Shown here one piece after another: positions 9,219 to 18,487 of a stretch of DNA of 43,925 nucleotides (position 1 is its first letter; the number at the start of each line of letters is the position of its first letter). Location of the stretch: the NCBI GenBank assembly GCA_016714465.1, contig JADKDT010000021.1, positions 1-43,925 on the forward strand, in the 5' to 3' direction. The stretch is from Candidatus Brachythrix odensensis. GTDB taxonomy: Bacteria; Chloroflexota; Anaerolineae; J036; Brachytrichaceae. A model generated the notes under the pieces. It worked only from the letters and a program-made list of their open reading frames with translations. It was not told where the DNA came from and searched no databases. A program made the translations under genes and the position numbers.

Positions 9219-11144
9219 ATGCAAACCCTTATTCTTCTTCCCATTCTGATTCCACTGGCCGGGATGCTCGTTAACGCCGCCTTTGGCGGTCGTATCGGCG
9301 GTCGGGCAGCTGGCCTTATCGCCACCGTGGCGGTTGCCGCATCTTTCGGCATTTCGGTGGTTCTGTTCGCCCAGGTGGCAGCCACGCCGGCCCGCGCCAT
9401 CGGGGCCGACTTCGGGCCATGGATCCGGGTCTCCGAGTTGAACGTGCCGTATGGCTTCCGGGTTGACGCCCTCAGCGCGACGATGATGCTGATCATCACC
9501 GGCATCGGCGGGCTGATTCACCTGTACAGCATCGGCTACATGAAGGGCGATCCGCGCACGCCGCGCTTTTTCGTCTATCTGAACCTCTTTGTCGCCTCAA
9601 TGCTGACCCTGGTGATGGCCGATAGCTTCCTGCTCATGTTCGTGGGCTGGGAGTTGGTCGGGTTGTGCTCGTATCTGTTGATCGGATTCTGGTTCACTGA
9701 CATCAAGAATGCAGAGGCGGGCCGCAAGGCGTTTGTCGTCAACCGGATCGGAGACGTGGCGTTTGTGCTCGGCCTGTTGCTCATCTTCTTTACCTTCGGC
9801 TCGCTCAGCTATGGTGAGGTCTTCGAAAAGGCCGAAGCCATGAAGGGCGCCGCCGCTGGCGTGCTGACCGTCATCACTCTGCTGCTCTTTGTTGGCGCGG
9901 CAGGCAAGAGCGCCCAGCTCCCGCTCTTTGTGTGGCTGCCGGATGCGATGGCCGGCCCGACTCCGGTCTCGGCCCTGATCCATGCCGCGACCATGGTTAC
10001 GGCCGGCATCTACATGCTGATTCGCTCGAACGTGTTGCTCGAACACGCCCCGATCGCGATGCAGGTCATCGCCATTGTTGGCGCGCTGACGGCTTTTGTC
10101 GCCGGTTACGCCGCCCTCACTCAATGGGATATCAAGAAAGTCCTGGCCTATTCGACCATCAGCCAGCTCGGGTTCATGGTCGCCGGGGTAGGGGTGGGGG
10201 CGTTCGTCGCGTCTCAATTCCATTTGCTCACCCACGCCTTTTTCAAGGCGCTGCTCTTCCTCGCGGCCGGGAGCGTCATCCACGGGATGGAGCATCGCGC
10301 GCATGAGACCGGGCAGCACGGGGCCGATCCGCAGGACATGCGCAACATGGGCGGCCTGCGGGCGAAAATGCCGCTGACGACCCTCACATTCATCCTGGGC
10401 GGCCTGGCTCTGGCCGGCATTCCCCCGTTGGCCGGGTTCTGGTCGAAGGACGAGATCATCGCGGCGGCGGCAAAGGACAATCCGATCGCGTTTGCGCTGC
10501 TGGGCTTGACCGCCGTGTTCACCGCTTTCTACGTTGGGCGGCAGATCTTCCTGGTTTTCTTTGGCAAGCCGCGCAGCGCGGACGCCGAGCATGCGGTTGA
10601 GTCCGCCCCGACGATGACGATCCCGCTCATCGCCCTGGCCGTATTCGCAGTGCTGGGCGGGTTGATCAATCTGCCGAAGGGCTTCCCCGGCGAGGCCTGG
10701 CTGGGGGATTGGCTTGCGCCGGTCGTGGGCAAGGAGCCGCATGAGCCGCTCAATCTCGCCCTGGCGGGCGTCTTCGTCGCCCTTGCCGTCGCGGCAATTG
10801 CCGGCGCGGTTGGGCTGTATCGGCGTTTTGCCTCGGCCGACAGCGTCGATCCCCTGACCCGGCTCGGGCCGCTCTATGCCGTCTCCTCGCGCAAGTGGTA
10901 TCTCGATGAGATCTATCGGGCCGTCATCATCAAGCCCTTTTACATGGGGGCCAGCTTTCTGGCCCGCATCTTTGAGCTTGGCGGCATCGACGGCATCGTG
11001 AATGGCGCTGGCCGGCTCGCGACGGAGATGTCTGAAACGTTGCGGGAACTGCAGACCGGGTTTGCCCGCACCTATGGGTTGGTCATGCTGATGGGCGCGG
11101 TCGCCATCCTGGTCTACTTCCTGGTCTCGGGCACCGCCCGGTAA
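9219..11144 (+). CDS. nuoL: NADH-quinone oxidoreductase subunit L (antiporter-like)
   Basis: Largest proton-pumping membrane subunit; 641 residues and about 16 membrane segments. Family landmarks in order are 'FVGWELVGLCSYLLIGFW' (glutamate of the first half-channel), 'GKSAQLPLFVWLPDAM' (lysine), 'ALIHAATMVTAGIYM', and 'LTHAFFKALLFLAAGSVIHG' (lysine of the connecting path). The C-terminal region corresponds to the long lateral helix. Uninterrupted; nuoM begins 12 bases later. Confidence 0.97.
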   Translation: MQTLILLPILIPLAGMLVNAAFGGRIGGRAAGLIATVAVAASFGISVVLFAQVAATPARAIGADFGPWIRVSELNVPYGFRVDALSATMMLIITGIGGLIHLYSIGYMKGDPRTPRFFVYLNLFVASMLTLVMADSFLLMFVGWELVGLCSYLLIGFWFTDIKNAEAGRKAFVVNRIGDVAFVLGLLLIFFTFGSLSYGEVFEKAEAMKGAAAGVLTVITLLLFVGAAGKSAQLPLFVWLPDAMAGPTPVSALIHAATMVTAGIYMLIRSNVLLEHAPIAMQVIAIVGALTAFVAGYAALTQWDIKKVLAYSTISQLGFMVAGVGVGAFVASQFHLLTHAFFKALLFLAAGSVIHGMEHRAHETGQHGADPQDMRNMGGLRAKMPLTTLTFILGGLALAGIPPLAGFWSKDEIIAAAAKDNPIAFALLGLTAVFTAFYVGRQIFLVFFGKPRSADAEHAVESAPTMTIPLIALAVFAVLGGLINLPKGFPGEAWLGDWLAPVVGKEPHEPLNLALAGVFVALAVAAIAGAVGLYRRFASADSVDPLTRLGPLYAVSSRKWYLDEIYRAVIIKPFYMGASFLARIFELGGIDGIVNGAGRLATEMSETLRELQTGFARTYGLVMLMGAVAILVYFLVSGTAR

Positions 11145-11156
11145 GCAAACACAGCC

Positions 11157-12667
11157 ATGATCCTAAGTCTCATCATCTTCCTGCCCCTGATCGGCGCCAT
11201 CGCGGTTGCGGTTTTGCCGCGCGAATCGGCCGCCCGGCGCTGGGTGGCGGTCGGCGCATCCCTGGCCACCCTGGTTGCCTCGCTCGTCCTCTTTGTAGGC
11301 TTCAGCCCGGCTTTGCCGGGATTCCAATTTGTCGAATCCTATGTCTGGATTCCCGCCTACAACATCGGCTACAAACTGGGCGTCGATGGGATCAGCCTGT
11401 GGTTGATTCTGTTGACCAACCTGGTCTTCCCGCTGGCCATCGGGTATTCCTTCTCGACCATCAAGACCCGCGAACGCGAGTATTACAGCCTGTTCCTGCT
11501 CATGCAGACGGCTACGCTGGGCGTGTTTCTCTCGCTCGATCTATTCCTCTTCTATGTGTTCTGGGAGTTCGCCCTTGTTCCGATGTACTTCATCATCGGC
11601 ATCTGGGGCGGCGACCGGCGCATTTATGCGTCGCTGAAGTTCTTTGTCTACACGATGCTCGGCAGCGTCCTCATGCTGCTCGGAATTCTCTATATCGGTT
11701 ACACCGGCGGGACCTTTGACCTGGAAGCCTTGATGAAGGCGAATCTGTGGGCGGCCAGCGCGCCGCTTTTTCTAGCATTTGCGTTGGCTTTTGCCATCAA
11801 GTCCCGCTGTGGCCATTCCATTCGTGGCTCCCCGACGCGCATGTTGAGGCTCCGACTGCCGGCTCGGTCGTTCTGGCTGCCATCCTGCTGAAGATGGGCA
11901 CCTATGGCCTGCTGCGTTTCAACCTGGGCTTGTTCTCCGAGGCCAGCAAGCAGTTTGCTCCGCTCATGATGACCCTGGCCGTGATCGGGATCCTGTATGG
12001 CGCGGTGGTCGCGTTCGCCCAGAGCGACGCCAAGAAGCTCGTGGCCTACTCCTCGGTCAGTCACATGGGCTACATCGTGCTGGGCATCTTCGCCCTGAAC
12101 GGCATGGGCGCGCAGGGCGCGCTCCTGCAGATGATCAACCATGGGTTGAGCACCGGCGGCCTCTTTCTCGTGATCGGCTTCATCTACGAACGTCTGCACA
12201 CCCGGGACATGGGCAAGATGGGCGGGCTGTGGGCGAAAATGCCGCTGTATGGCACGCTTGCGTTGCTGCTGGTGCTGAGCTCAGTCGGTTTGCCCGGGAT
12301 GAATGGCTTCGTCGGCGAATATGTCATTCTGCAGGGCGCTTTCCAGGCGAATCAGATTGCGACTGCGTTCGCGACTGTTGGGATGGTCCTGAGCGCCGTG
12401 TATCTGCTGACGATGTTTCAGAAGATCTTCCTGGGCAAGCCCCGAGACGAAATGGGCGACGGCACCCATGCGGACGCTGGTCATGGCGTCATCGCCAAGA
12501 CGGGTGGTTTGTCCCTGATGGATCTGAACTGGCGCGAGGCGCTTGCCGTCGCGCCGCTGATCATCTTGTGCTTCGTAATTGGACTGATGCCAACGCCGTT
12601 CTTTGATGTAATGAAGGCGTCGGTTGGGCGCCTCTTCACAATGGCGGTCGCTGGCGTCACGCCCTAG
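11157..12667 (+). CDS. nuoM: NADH-quinone oxidoreductase subunit M, frame broken near 11801
   Basis: Second antiporter-like proton-pumping subunit. The first frame runs from 11157 to about 11800 and includes 'DGISLWLILLTN' and 'FWEFALVPMYFIIGIWGG'. The second runs to 12667 and includes 'VPLWPFHSWLPDAHVEAPTA', 'YSSVSHMGYIVLG' and 'GLPGMNGFVGEY'. One missing G in AAG-TCC at 11799-11802 (AAG GTC CCG expected) restores the family motif 'FAIKVPLWPFHSWLPDAH'. A single-base deletion in a G run is likely, probably a sequence error; total about 503 residues. It is the last nuo gene here: instead of nuoN it is followed by a perfect hairpin. Confidence 0.95.
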
Positions 12668-12677
12668 CCGCCGCGCA

Positions 12678-12728
12678 TTTCTGAAAGCGACATGCCCCGG
12701 CTCCGCCGGGGCATGTCGCTTTCAGAAA
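12678..12728. terminator. Perfect 24-bp hairpin after the nuo operon
   Basis: The arms 12678-12701 and 12705-12728 are exact reverse complements (24 bp) around the loop TCC. The position, 10 bases after the nuoM stop, suits transcription termination, but only AAAA/TTT flanks exist instead of a clear U-tract. It belongs structurally to the palindrome family seen at other gene boundaries, so termination is an inference. Confidence 0.75.
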
Positions 12729-12748
12729 ACCCATTGGAGCCTGACCCG

Positions 12749-13392
12749 ATGTCTGAATTCGAGATCACCCCGCTCAACCGCGTGAAGCGGCTGCCCGATC
12801 GCGGCCACTACGACCGGGATTCGATTTATCCGATCGTCGACGCCGGCCTGATCTGCCACGTCGCCTTTGTCGTCGACAACCGCCCGTATGTCATCCCGAC
12901 CCTGCACGCGCGCGCGAAGGCGACACATTGCTGCTGCACGGCGCGTCGACCAGCCGGATGTTGCGCCATATCGCCCAGGGGGGTGAGGTGTGCGTGACGG
13001 TCACCCACGTGGATGGCCTCGTGCTGGCCAAGTCGGTCTTCAACCACTCGGTGAACTACCGCTCGGCGGTGTTGTTTGGCCGCGGGCGCCTGGTCGAGGA
13101 CGAGTCCGGCAAAATGGCCGCCCTGGCCGCGTTCACCGAGAAGATCCTGCCCGGACGCTGGGCGGACGCGCGTCTGCCAAATCCGATCGAGATGAAGGCG
13201 ACCTCGGTGATTGCGGTTGATATTGAATCGGCCTCGGCCAAGATCCGCACCGGCCCGCCGCATGATGATGATGCGGATCTGGACCTACCCGTCTGGGTCG
13301 GCGTGCTGCCAATCAGCCAGGTCGCTGGTGCGCCCATACCCGCGGGCTACGGCCCGGTGGTCGACCTGCCGCGGTATCTCGCGGATCGTTGA
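12749..13392 (+). CDS. Pyridoxamine 5'-phosphate oxidase-like FMN-binding protein, frame broken near 12910
   Basis: Split-barrel flavin-binding fold of the COG3467 type; the substrate is not predictable. The first frame, from ATG 12749, holds 'RVKRLPDRGHYDRDSIYPIV', which is characteristic of this group, and 'CHVAFVVDNRPYVIPTL'. The second frame (to 13392) continues 'LLLHGASTSRMLRHIA' and 'SVNYRSAVLFGRGRLVED'. The break falls in an alternating run, CACGCGCGCGCGAAGG at about 12904-12919. Losing one GC, or adding one base, joins the parts into about 213 residues. GGAG lies upstream of ATG. The last bases enter the AACGTT repeat array, which also touches the convergent glcD-like gene. Confidence 0.85.
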
Positions 13393-14960
13393 TAACGTTG
13401 GTAACGTTGGTAACGTTGACCAACGTTCTCAACGTTATCAACGCAGAACTCAAACTACCCCACAACGCCCCGCCCACAGTCCCGTGATCGTCCAGGGCGC
13501 GGGCGGGATTGACGTGGCCGGCAAGCAGTTCCTGCCATTGCACGCCTTTGCGGCGCCACTCAGCGAGTTCGCCGCAGCCCGTCCCTTTCGGGAAGACCTT
13601 GGCCGGGTTGAACAGCTCGCCCGGATCGAAGCTGCGCCGCAGCCCGGCCATCGCCGCCAGATCATCGCGGCTGTAGATGATGGTCATGAAGTCCTGTTTT
13701 TCGATGCCGATGCCGTGCTCGCCGCTCAGCGTGCCGCCCTGATCGACACACCACTTGATGACTTCGGTTGACGCTTCGAGGGCGCGCTCGCTCTGTCCGG
13801 CGATCCGCCGATCAAACAACACCAGCGGGTGCAGGTTGCCATCTCCGGCATGAAACACGTTGGCGATCGGCAGGCGATAGGCCGCTGAGACGCGCTCAAC
13901 TTCGCGGATGGCCGCGGGCAACTTGCTGCGCGGCACAACGGTGTCAACCAGGAACGTTGTTGGCGCCAGGCGCCCCATCGCCCCGAACGCGTTTTTGCGG
14001 GCTGCCCAGACCTGGGTCTGCTCAGCCGCTGTTCGCGCCGGGCGCACCTCGACGGCCCGGTTTTTAAGGGCGATGGCTTCGATGTCCGACATCAGGCTGT
14101 CCAGACCGTCGATCACGCCATCGACCTCGATCAATAGCGCCGAGCCGGCGTCTTCCGGGCAGTCCGAGCTGATACATCCCGTTGACAGCCTTCAAGGTCA
14201 ACCGATCCATGATTTCGAGCGAGGAGGGCACAAAACCGCTCGCGATGGTTTGCGACACCGTCGCGCAGGCTGTTTCGACATCCGGGAAGAGCGCCAGGAC
14301 CACCCGCACAGCTTCGGGCAGGCGGGTCATCCGCAACCAGGCCTCAGTCACAATCCCAACCATGCCCTCGCTGCCGCAGATCACCCCAGTCAGGTCATAG
14401 CCCGGTCCGAACGGAGTGCCATCGCCAGTCCAGATCGCCTCGCCAGTGGGGAGCACAATCTTGACCCCGAGCACATGACTGGCGGTGAAGCCGTATTTCA
14501 GACAATGCGGCCCGCCGCTGTTGTTGGCGATGTTCCCGCCGATCGTGCAGGCTTTCTGGGAGGATGGATCGGGGGCGAATTGATAACCATGTGACTTTAG
14601 ATGCTGCGAGAGATCCCAATTCAAAACGCCGGGCTGCACCCTTACCCGGCTGTTGCGCGCGTCAATCTCGAGCACCTTGTCCATCCGGACCGTGCTGATG
14701 ACGAGGCCGCCTCGGATGGGCGTCGCGCCGCCTGCAAGCCCCGTTCCGGCGCCGCGGGGGATGATGGGCATCCCGGCTTGCGCGGCCAGTTTGACCACCG
14801 CCTCGATCTGCGCGCTCGTCTCGGGCAACACGACGAGATCCGGCGAGTGCACATCGACAACGCATCCGTCGGCGTCATAGGTTCGGAGCGCCTCGGTTGC
14901 CGAAACAACGAAGCGCGCGCCAACCACTTTTGCAAGATCCTGAACGAGATTCGTGGCCAT
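13313..14960 (-). CDS. FAD-linked oxidase, glycolate oxidase GlcD type, frame broken near 14155
   Basis: Flavoprotein of the vanillyl-alcohol-oxidase fold that oxidises 2-hydroxy acids such as glycolate or lactate. Read from ATG 14960 on the minus strand, the FAD domain has 'PRGAGTGLAGGATPIRGG', 'IGGNIANNSGGPHCLKYG' and 'GSEGMVGIVTEAWL'. The second frame has 'NVFHAGDGNLHPLVLFD', 'GEHGIGIEKQDFM' and 'FDPGELFNPAKVFP', which is the usual C-terminus. One extra G at about 14155-14157 separates them (CTGCCCGGAAGAC; CTGCCC GAA GAC expected). After the usual end, the frame runs on through the AACGTT array and antisense to the PPOX-like gene, so the true stop may be hidden by another error near 13450-13560. 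No glcE or glcF is adjacent. Confidence 0.88.
13387..13443. repeat. AACGTT 9-bp repeat array forming an inverted repeat
   Basis: Three direct units of the form GRTAACGTT (13391-13417) are followed by two units in the opposite orientation (AACGTTCTC, AACGTTATC). The ends 13387-13400 and 13430-13443 are exact 14-bp reverse complements, so the block can fold into a hairpin. It lies between two convergent genes, where it could act as a bidirectional terminator. The same units recur at 22656-22700 and 24064-24090. Confidence 0.85.
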
Positions 14961-14996
14961 TTGCGAATGATAGCCCAGAAGCTATCCCAAAAAATC

Positions 14997-15049
14997 CCTG
15001 GTGAAATGACAGTCCTCACGCTTCGCGCGGGGACTGTCATTTCACCAGG
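14997..15049. repeat. Palindromic hairpin between divergent genes
   Basis: The arms 14998-15015 and 15031-15048 are exact 18-bp complements. The stem continues inward with one mismatch to a TTC loop at 15021-15023. It lies between the divergent starts of the GlcD-like gene and the metal ATPase, so it is not a simple terminator. Member of the palindrome family described in the findings. Confidence 0.8.
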
Positions 15050-15127
15050 TGGTCTTGGGTGTTTCAGGGAAACTGCGGATAGCTCAAGAACCGGGTGGAC
15101 AATACGTAACTATGGCGCGGCTCTAAT

Positions 15128-15176
15128 TTGATGGCAGTCAACTTGTAGTTATAATGCTGTCAAGTTTGTAGTCGCG
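15128..15176 (+). promoter_or_regulatory. Promoter with repeated operator-like motif for the metal ATPase
   Basis: A -10 box TATAAT (15150-15155) is preceded after 16 bases by TTGATG (15128-15133). A near-direct repeat, GTCAACTTGTAGT (about 15137-15149) and GTCAAGTTTGTAGT (about 15159-15172), brackets the -10 box at a spacing of about two helical turns. This is where a metal-sensing repressor would bind; the regulator cannot be named. Confidence 0.6.
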
Positions 15177-15197
15177 CGCAAATCGCGCAGGAGAATC

Positions 15198-17243
15198 TTG
15201 ATCCAGAGCATTTCCGGCCCTGAACCCGCGGCGCCCCGGTCGTTCGATTGGCGGCGCTGGCTGAATTCCGATCGCACCGCAGCGGTCTTCGTCGTGATCA
15301 CCCTTGTCGCGATGATCGCCGGCGAAATTGCCGAGCGTCAGGGCGGCGCCCGCGACATCCGAAATGCGCTTTTTGTGCTGGCCTACATCACGGGCGGCTA
15401 TTTTGGGCTCGTCGCCAGCATTCAAGCCCTGTTGCGCCGCGAAATCGAAGTTGACTTGCTGATGGTTCTCGCCGCGCTGGGCGCTGCAATCGTCGATTCG
15501 CCGTTCGAAGGCGCGATGCTGCTGTTTCTCTTCTCGTTATCCAACGTTCTCCAAACATATGCGATCGGGCGCACCCGGGACGCGATCCGGTCGCTGATGA
15601 AAATGCGCCCGACGGTGGCGACTCTGAAACAGAATGGCGCGGAAATTCAGGTCGGGATCGAGGCCGTAGCTGTTGGCGATATTTTCATCCTGCGTCCGGG
15701 CGAGCGCGTGCCTTTGGATGGCGTGGTCATCGAGGGCGACACGATCCTCGACCAATCCTCCGTGACGGGCGAATCCATGCCGGTTCATCGCGAGGTGGGA
15801 GCCACGCTTTTTGCAGGCACGATCAATCTGACGGGCTCGGTTGATGTGCGCGTTTCCAAGCTGGCGAAGGATTCGACAATCGCCCGGATGATCCAGCTCG
15901 TCGAGGACGCCCAGGGTCAAAAGGCGAACACCCAGCAGTTCCTGGACAAGGCCGAGCGTTACTATGCCGCCGGCGTCATCCTCTTTACCCTGGCCCTGAT
16001 CGTCGTGCCCCTGCTTTTTGGCGAAGCGTTCGACACGGCTTTCTATCGGGCCATGACCGCGATGGTGGTGGCCTCCCCCTGCGCCCTGGTCATCAGCACC
16101 CCGGCCACCATCCTCTCGGCGATTGGCAACGGAGCGCGGCACGGCGTGTTGTTCAAGGGCGGGGCGAGCCTCGAGCAGACCGCTCAAATTGCAGTGGTCG
16201 CCTTCGACAAGACGGGCACGCTCACGGTTGGCAAGCCGACCGTGACAGACGTTACCGTGATCCCGATCGAGGACACCTACCTGACCACCTCCGAGGCGTT
16301 GAACGCTTCGGCACCTCAGTATGAGAATGTACTGCTCACGTTGGCGGCCGCTGTGGAGGCGCGCTCAGAGCACCCACTCGGCAAGGCGATTCTCGCCGCG
16401 GCCGAGTCGCGAAACATCGTGCTCCCCGACCTTGAGGACTTTATGTCGGTCCCCGGCTGCGGCGTGCGGGGCAAAGTGCATTTCATGGCGGGCATGGAAG
16501 TCTGGGTCGGAAACCCGCGCCTCTTCGACGGCCAAAATGTCGAGCGATTGAACGCCGCCCTGTCCGAAGTGGGACGCCTGCAGGACCTGGGCAAGACGTC
16601 GGTCATCGTCGCGCGTCGGCGGCCCGACAAGTCGTTTGTGGCGCTGGGCGTGATTGCAATCGCGGATACCCTCCGCCCAGGCGCGCGCGAGGTGGTGGCT
16701 GCCCTGAAACGGATCGGTGTCAAGCGCGTCGTCATGATCACCGGGGACAGCGTTCGCGTCGCGCGGGCGATTGGCGCCCAGGCGGGCGTTGACGAGGTCT
16801 ATGCCGATCTCCTGCCGGAGGACAAGGTTAGGATCGTCAAAGAGAACCTGAAGTATGGCAAGGTGGCCATGGTCGGAGACGGCGTCAACGACGCACCGGC
16901 GCTGGCGACGTCGAGCATTGGTTTCGCCATGGGCGCGGCAGGCTCCGATGTCGCGCTTGAAAGCGCCGATGTCGTGTTGATGGCCAACGACTTGTCCAAG
17001 ATCCCATACGCCATCAGCATGGCCCGTCACGCCCGCCGGGTGGTTTTTCAGAACCTGGCCTTTTCCATGGCGGTTATTCTCATCTTGCTGGTTTCCGCCC
17101 TCGTCTTTCAATTGCAGTTGCCGCTGGGCGTCGTCGGTCATGAAGGCAGCACCGTCATTGTCTGTCTCAACGGTTTGCGCTTGCTGGCATATCGAAACTC
17201 GTACAGCGCGGTGGTGGCGGCCCCGCTGGCCGTTGCGGCCTAG
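15198..17243 (+). CDS. Heavy-metal P-type ATPase, P1B-4 class
   Basis: Exports a transition metal cation across the cytoplasmic membrane with ATP. The start is TTG 15198, supported by AGGAG at 15188-15192. The 681-residue product shows TGES (about 190-193, actuator domain), Ser293-Pro294-Cys295 in the transport helix, phosphorylation motif D337KTGT, His392-Pro393 of the nucleotide domain, 'VGDGVNDAPAL', and HEGST at 648-652 in a late membrane helix. SPC together with HEGST, and no N-terminal metal-binding domain, are the marks of the P1B-4 class (CtpD/CoaT/PfeT relatives; Co, Fe or other divalent ions). Cadmium/zinc ZntA types have CPC instead. Single-gene unit with its own promoter and full-length frame. 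Confidence 0.92.
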   Translation: MIQSISGPEPAAPRSFDWRRWLNSDRTAAVFVVITLVAMIAGEIAERQGGARDIRNALFVLAYITGGYFGLVASIQALLRREIEVDLLMVLAALGAAIVDSPFEGAMLLFLFSLSNVLQTYAIGRTRDAIRSLMKMRPTVATLKQNGAEIQVGIEAVAVGDIFILRPGERVPLDGVVIEGDTILDQSSVTGESMPVHREVGATLFAGTINLTGSVDVRVSKLAKDSTIARMIQLVEDAQGQKANTQQFLDKAERYYAAGVILFTLALIVVPLLFGEAFDTAFYRAMTAMVVASPCALVISTPATILSAIGNGARHGVLFKGGASLEQTAQIAVVAFDKTGTLTVGKPTVTDVTVIPIEDTYLTTSEALNASAPQYENVLLTLAAAVEARSEHPLGKAILAAAESRNIVLPDLEDFMSVPGCGVRGKVHFMAGMEVWVGNPRLFDGQNVERLNAALSEVGRLQDLGKTSVIVARRRPDKSFVALGVIAIADTLRPGAREVVAALKRIGVKRVVMITGDSVRVARAIGAQAGVDEVYADLLPEDKVRIVKENLKYGKVAMVGDGVNDAPALATSSIGFAMGAAGSDVALESADVVLMANDLSKIPYAISMARHARRVVFQNLAFSMAVILILLVSALVFQLQLPLGVVGHEGSTVIVCLNGLRLLAYRNSYSAVVAAPLAVAA

Positions 17244-17449
17244 CGCATTCTCACGTTCGGCCAAGCCGAGGCGTGCCTTCGGCCGTATCGGTTAAAATCT
17301 CTGCCTGAATCCGCCTGGACGCGGATAGCTTTCGTTAGTCTGGCTGCAGCGCCGATTCAGGATGAATGATCGGGGCTGTTTCACGCGCGTACCACGAACG
17401 CCCAAATCCGGGCGATTCGTTTCGATCGATCAGGAGTGTCAGAATACAG

Positions 17450-18478
17450 ATGGAAAAGGAAGACCTGCTTGCCCTGTACCGTCAGATGGTGTTGATCCGC
17501 CAGTTGGAGGACAAGTGCGCCGAGATGTATGGAAAAGCCAAAATCGGCGGTTTTTTGCACCTCTACAACGGGCAGGAGGCCATTGCCGTTGGCGCGTTGT
17601 CGGCTCTCAACCCCGATGATGATGTAGTCACCCACTACCGCGACCACGGCTACGCGCTCTTGCGCGGTTCGACGCCTGAGGCGGTCATGGCCGAGCTCTT
17701 TGGGCGCGCCACGGGAACCACTGGCGGTCGCGGCGGCTAGATGCACCTGGCGAACGTCAAGAATCACTTCTGGGGTGGTTATGCCATTGTCGGCGCGCAT
17801 TTGCCCCTGGCAGCCGGTCTGGCTGTCGCGGCCCAGTATCACAAGACCAACCGGGTCGTGCTGTGCGTGATGGGCGACGGATCGACCAACATTGGCTACT
17901 TCCACGCCACCCTGAACTGGGCCCAGCTCTGGAAGTTGCCGGTGATCTTCATGGTCGAGAACAATCGCTTCGCCATGGGCACCCCCCTCGAAGTGCACAG
18001 CTCCGTCACCGATATCATCCAGAAGGCCTCGGGCTATCGGATGAATGCCGAGCAGGTCGACGGCAACGATGTCATGGCGGTGCGCGAAGTCATCTGCCGC
18101 GTGGCGGAGCGTGCGCGCAATGGCGAGGGCCCGTCGCTGGTTGAGGCGGTTACGTATCGCCACCGTGGTCACTCCATGGCCGACCCCGACGTGCAGCGCG
18201 CCAAGACCGAAATCAGCAGTTGGAAGAAGCAAGATCCGATTCTGCGCTTCGCGAGCGATGTTCTGGTCAACAAGGGCTACGGCCAGGCGGATTTTGAGAG
18301 CATAAATGCCGAGGCCGAGGCGGCCGTGCAACGGGCGACCGATTTTGCGGATGCCAGCCCTGAGCCCGCCCTCGACACCCTCTACGATCACCTCTACGCC
18401 ACGCCGGTCGCGAACATGCAGATCGGCGGGTCGCTTATCAAGCCGCCGACGCTTTCGGGCGCGTCCGGAAACAACTAG
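17450..18478 (+). CDS. pdhA: Pyruvate dehydrogenase E1 alpha subunit, in-frame TAG at codon 97
   Basis: Thiamine-diphosphate subunit of the heterotetrameric E1 that decarboxylates pyruvate (or a related 2-oxoacid). ATG 17450 starts 'MEKEDLLALYRQMVLIRQLE'; AGGAG lies at 17432-17436. The ThDP motif begins GDGSTN at about 142-147 and closes with 'VENN'; 'YRHRGHSMADPD' is also typical. The frame is interrupted once, by TAG at 17738-17740, with no frameshift: the surrounding residues read GGRGG-stop-MHL, where the family has G-K/R-G-G-S-M-H. A single change TCG to TAG explains it. It is a genuine null, recoded or, most likely, a sequence error. About 342 residues if read through. pdhB follows 9 bases later. 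Confidence 0.93.
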
Positions 18479-18487
18479 GTCAACGTC

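Noticed and set aside
17738..17740. TAG in pdhA as pyrrolysine or another recoded residue
   Set aside because: The family has a small serine there, no pyl genes or insertion element are visible, and other frame errors are common in the window; a TCG to TAG error is simpler.
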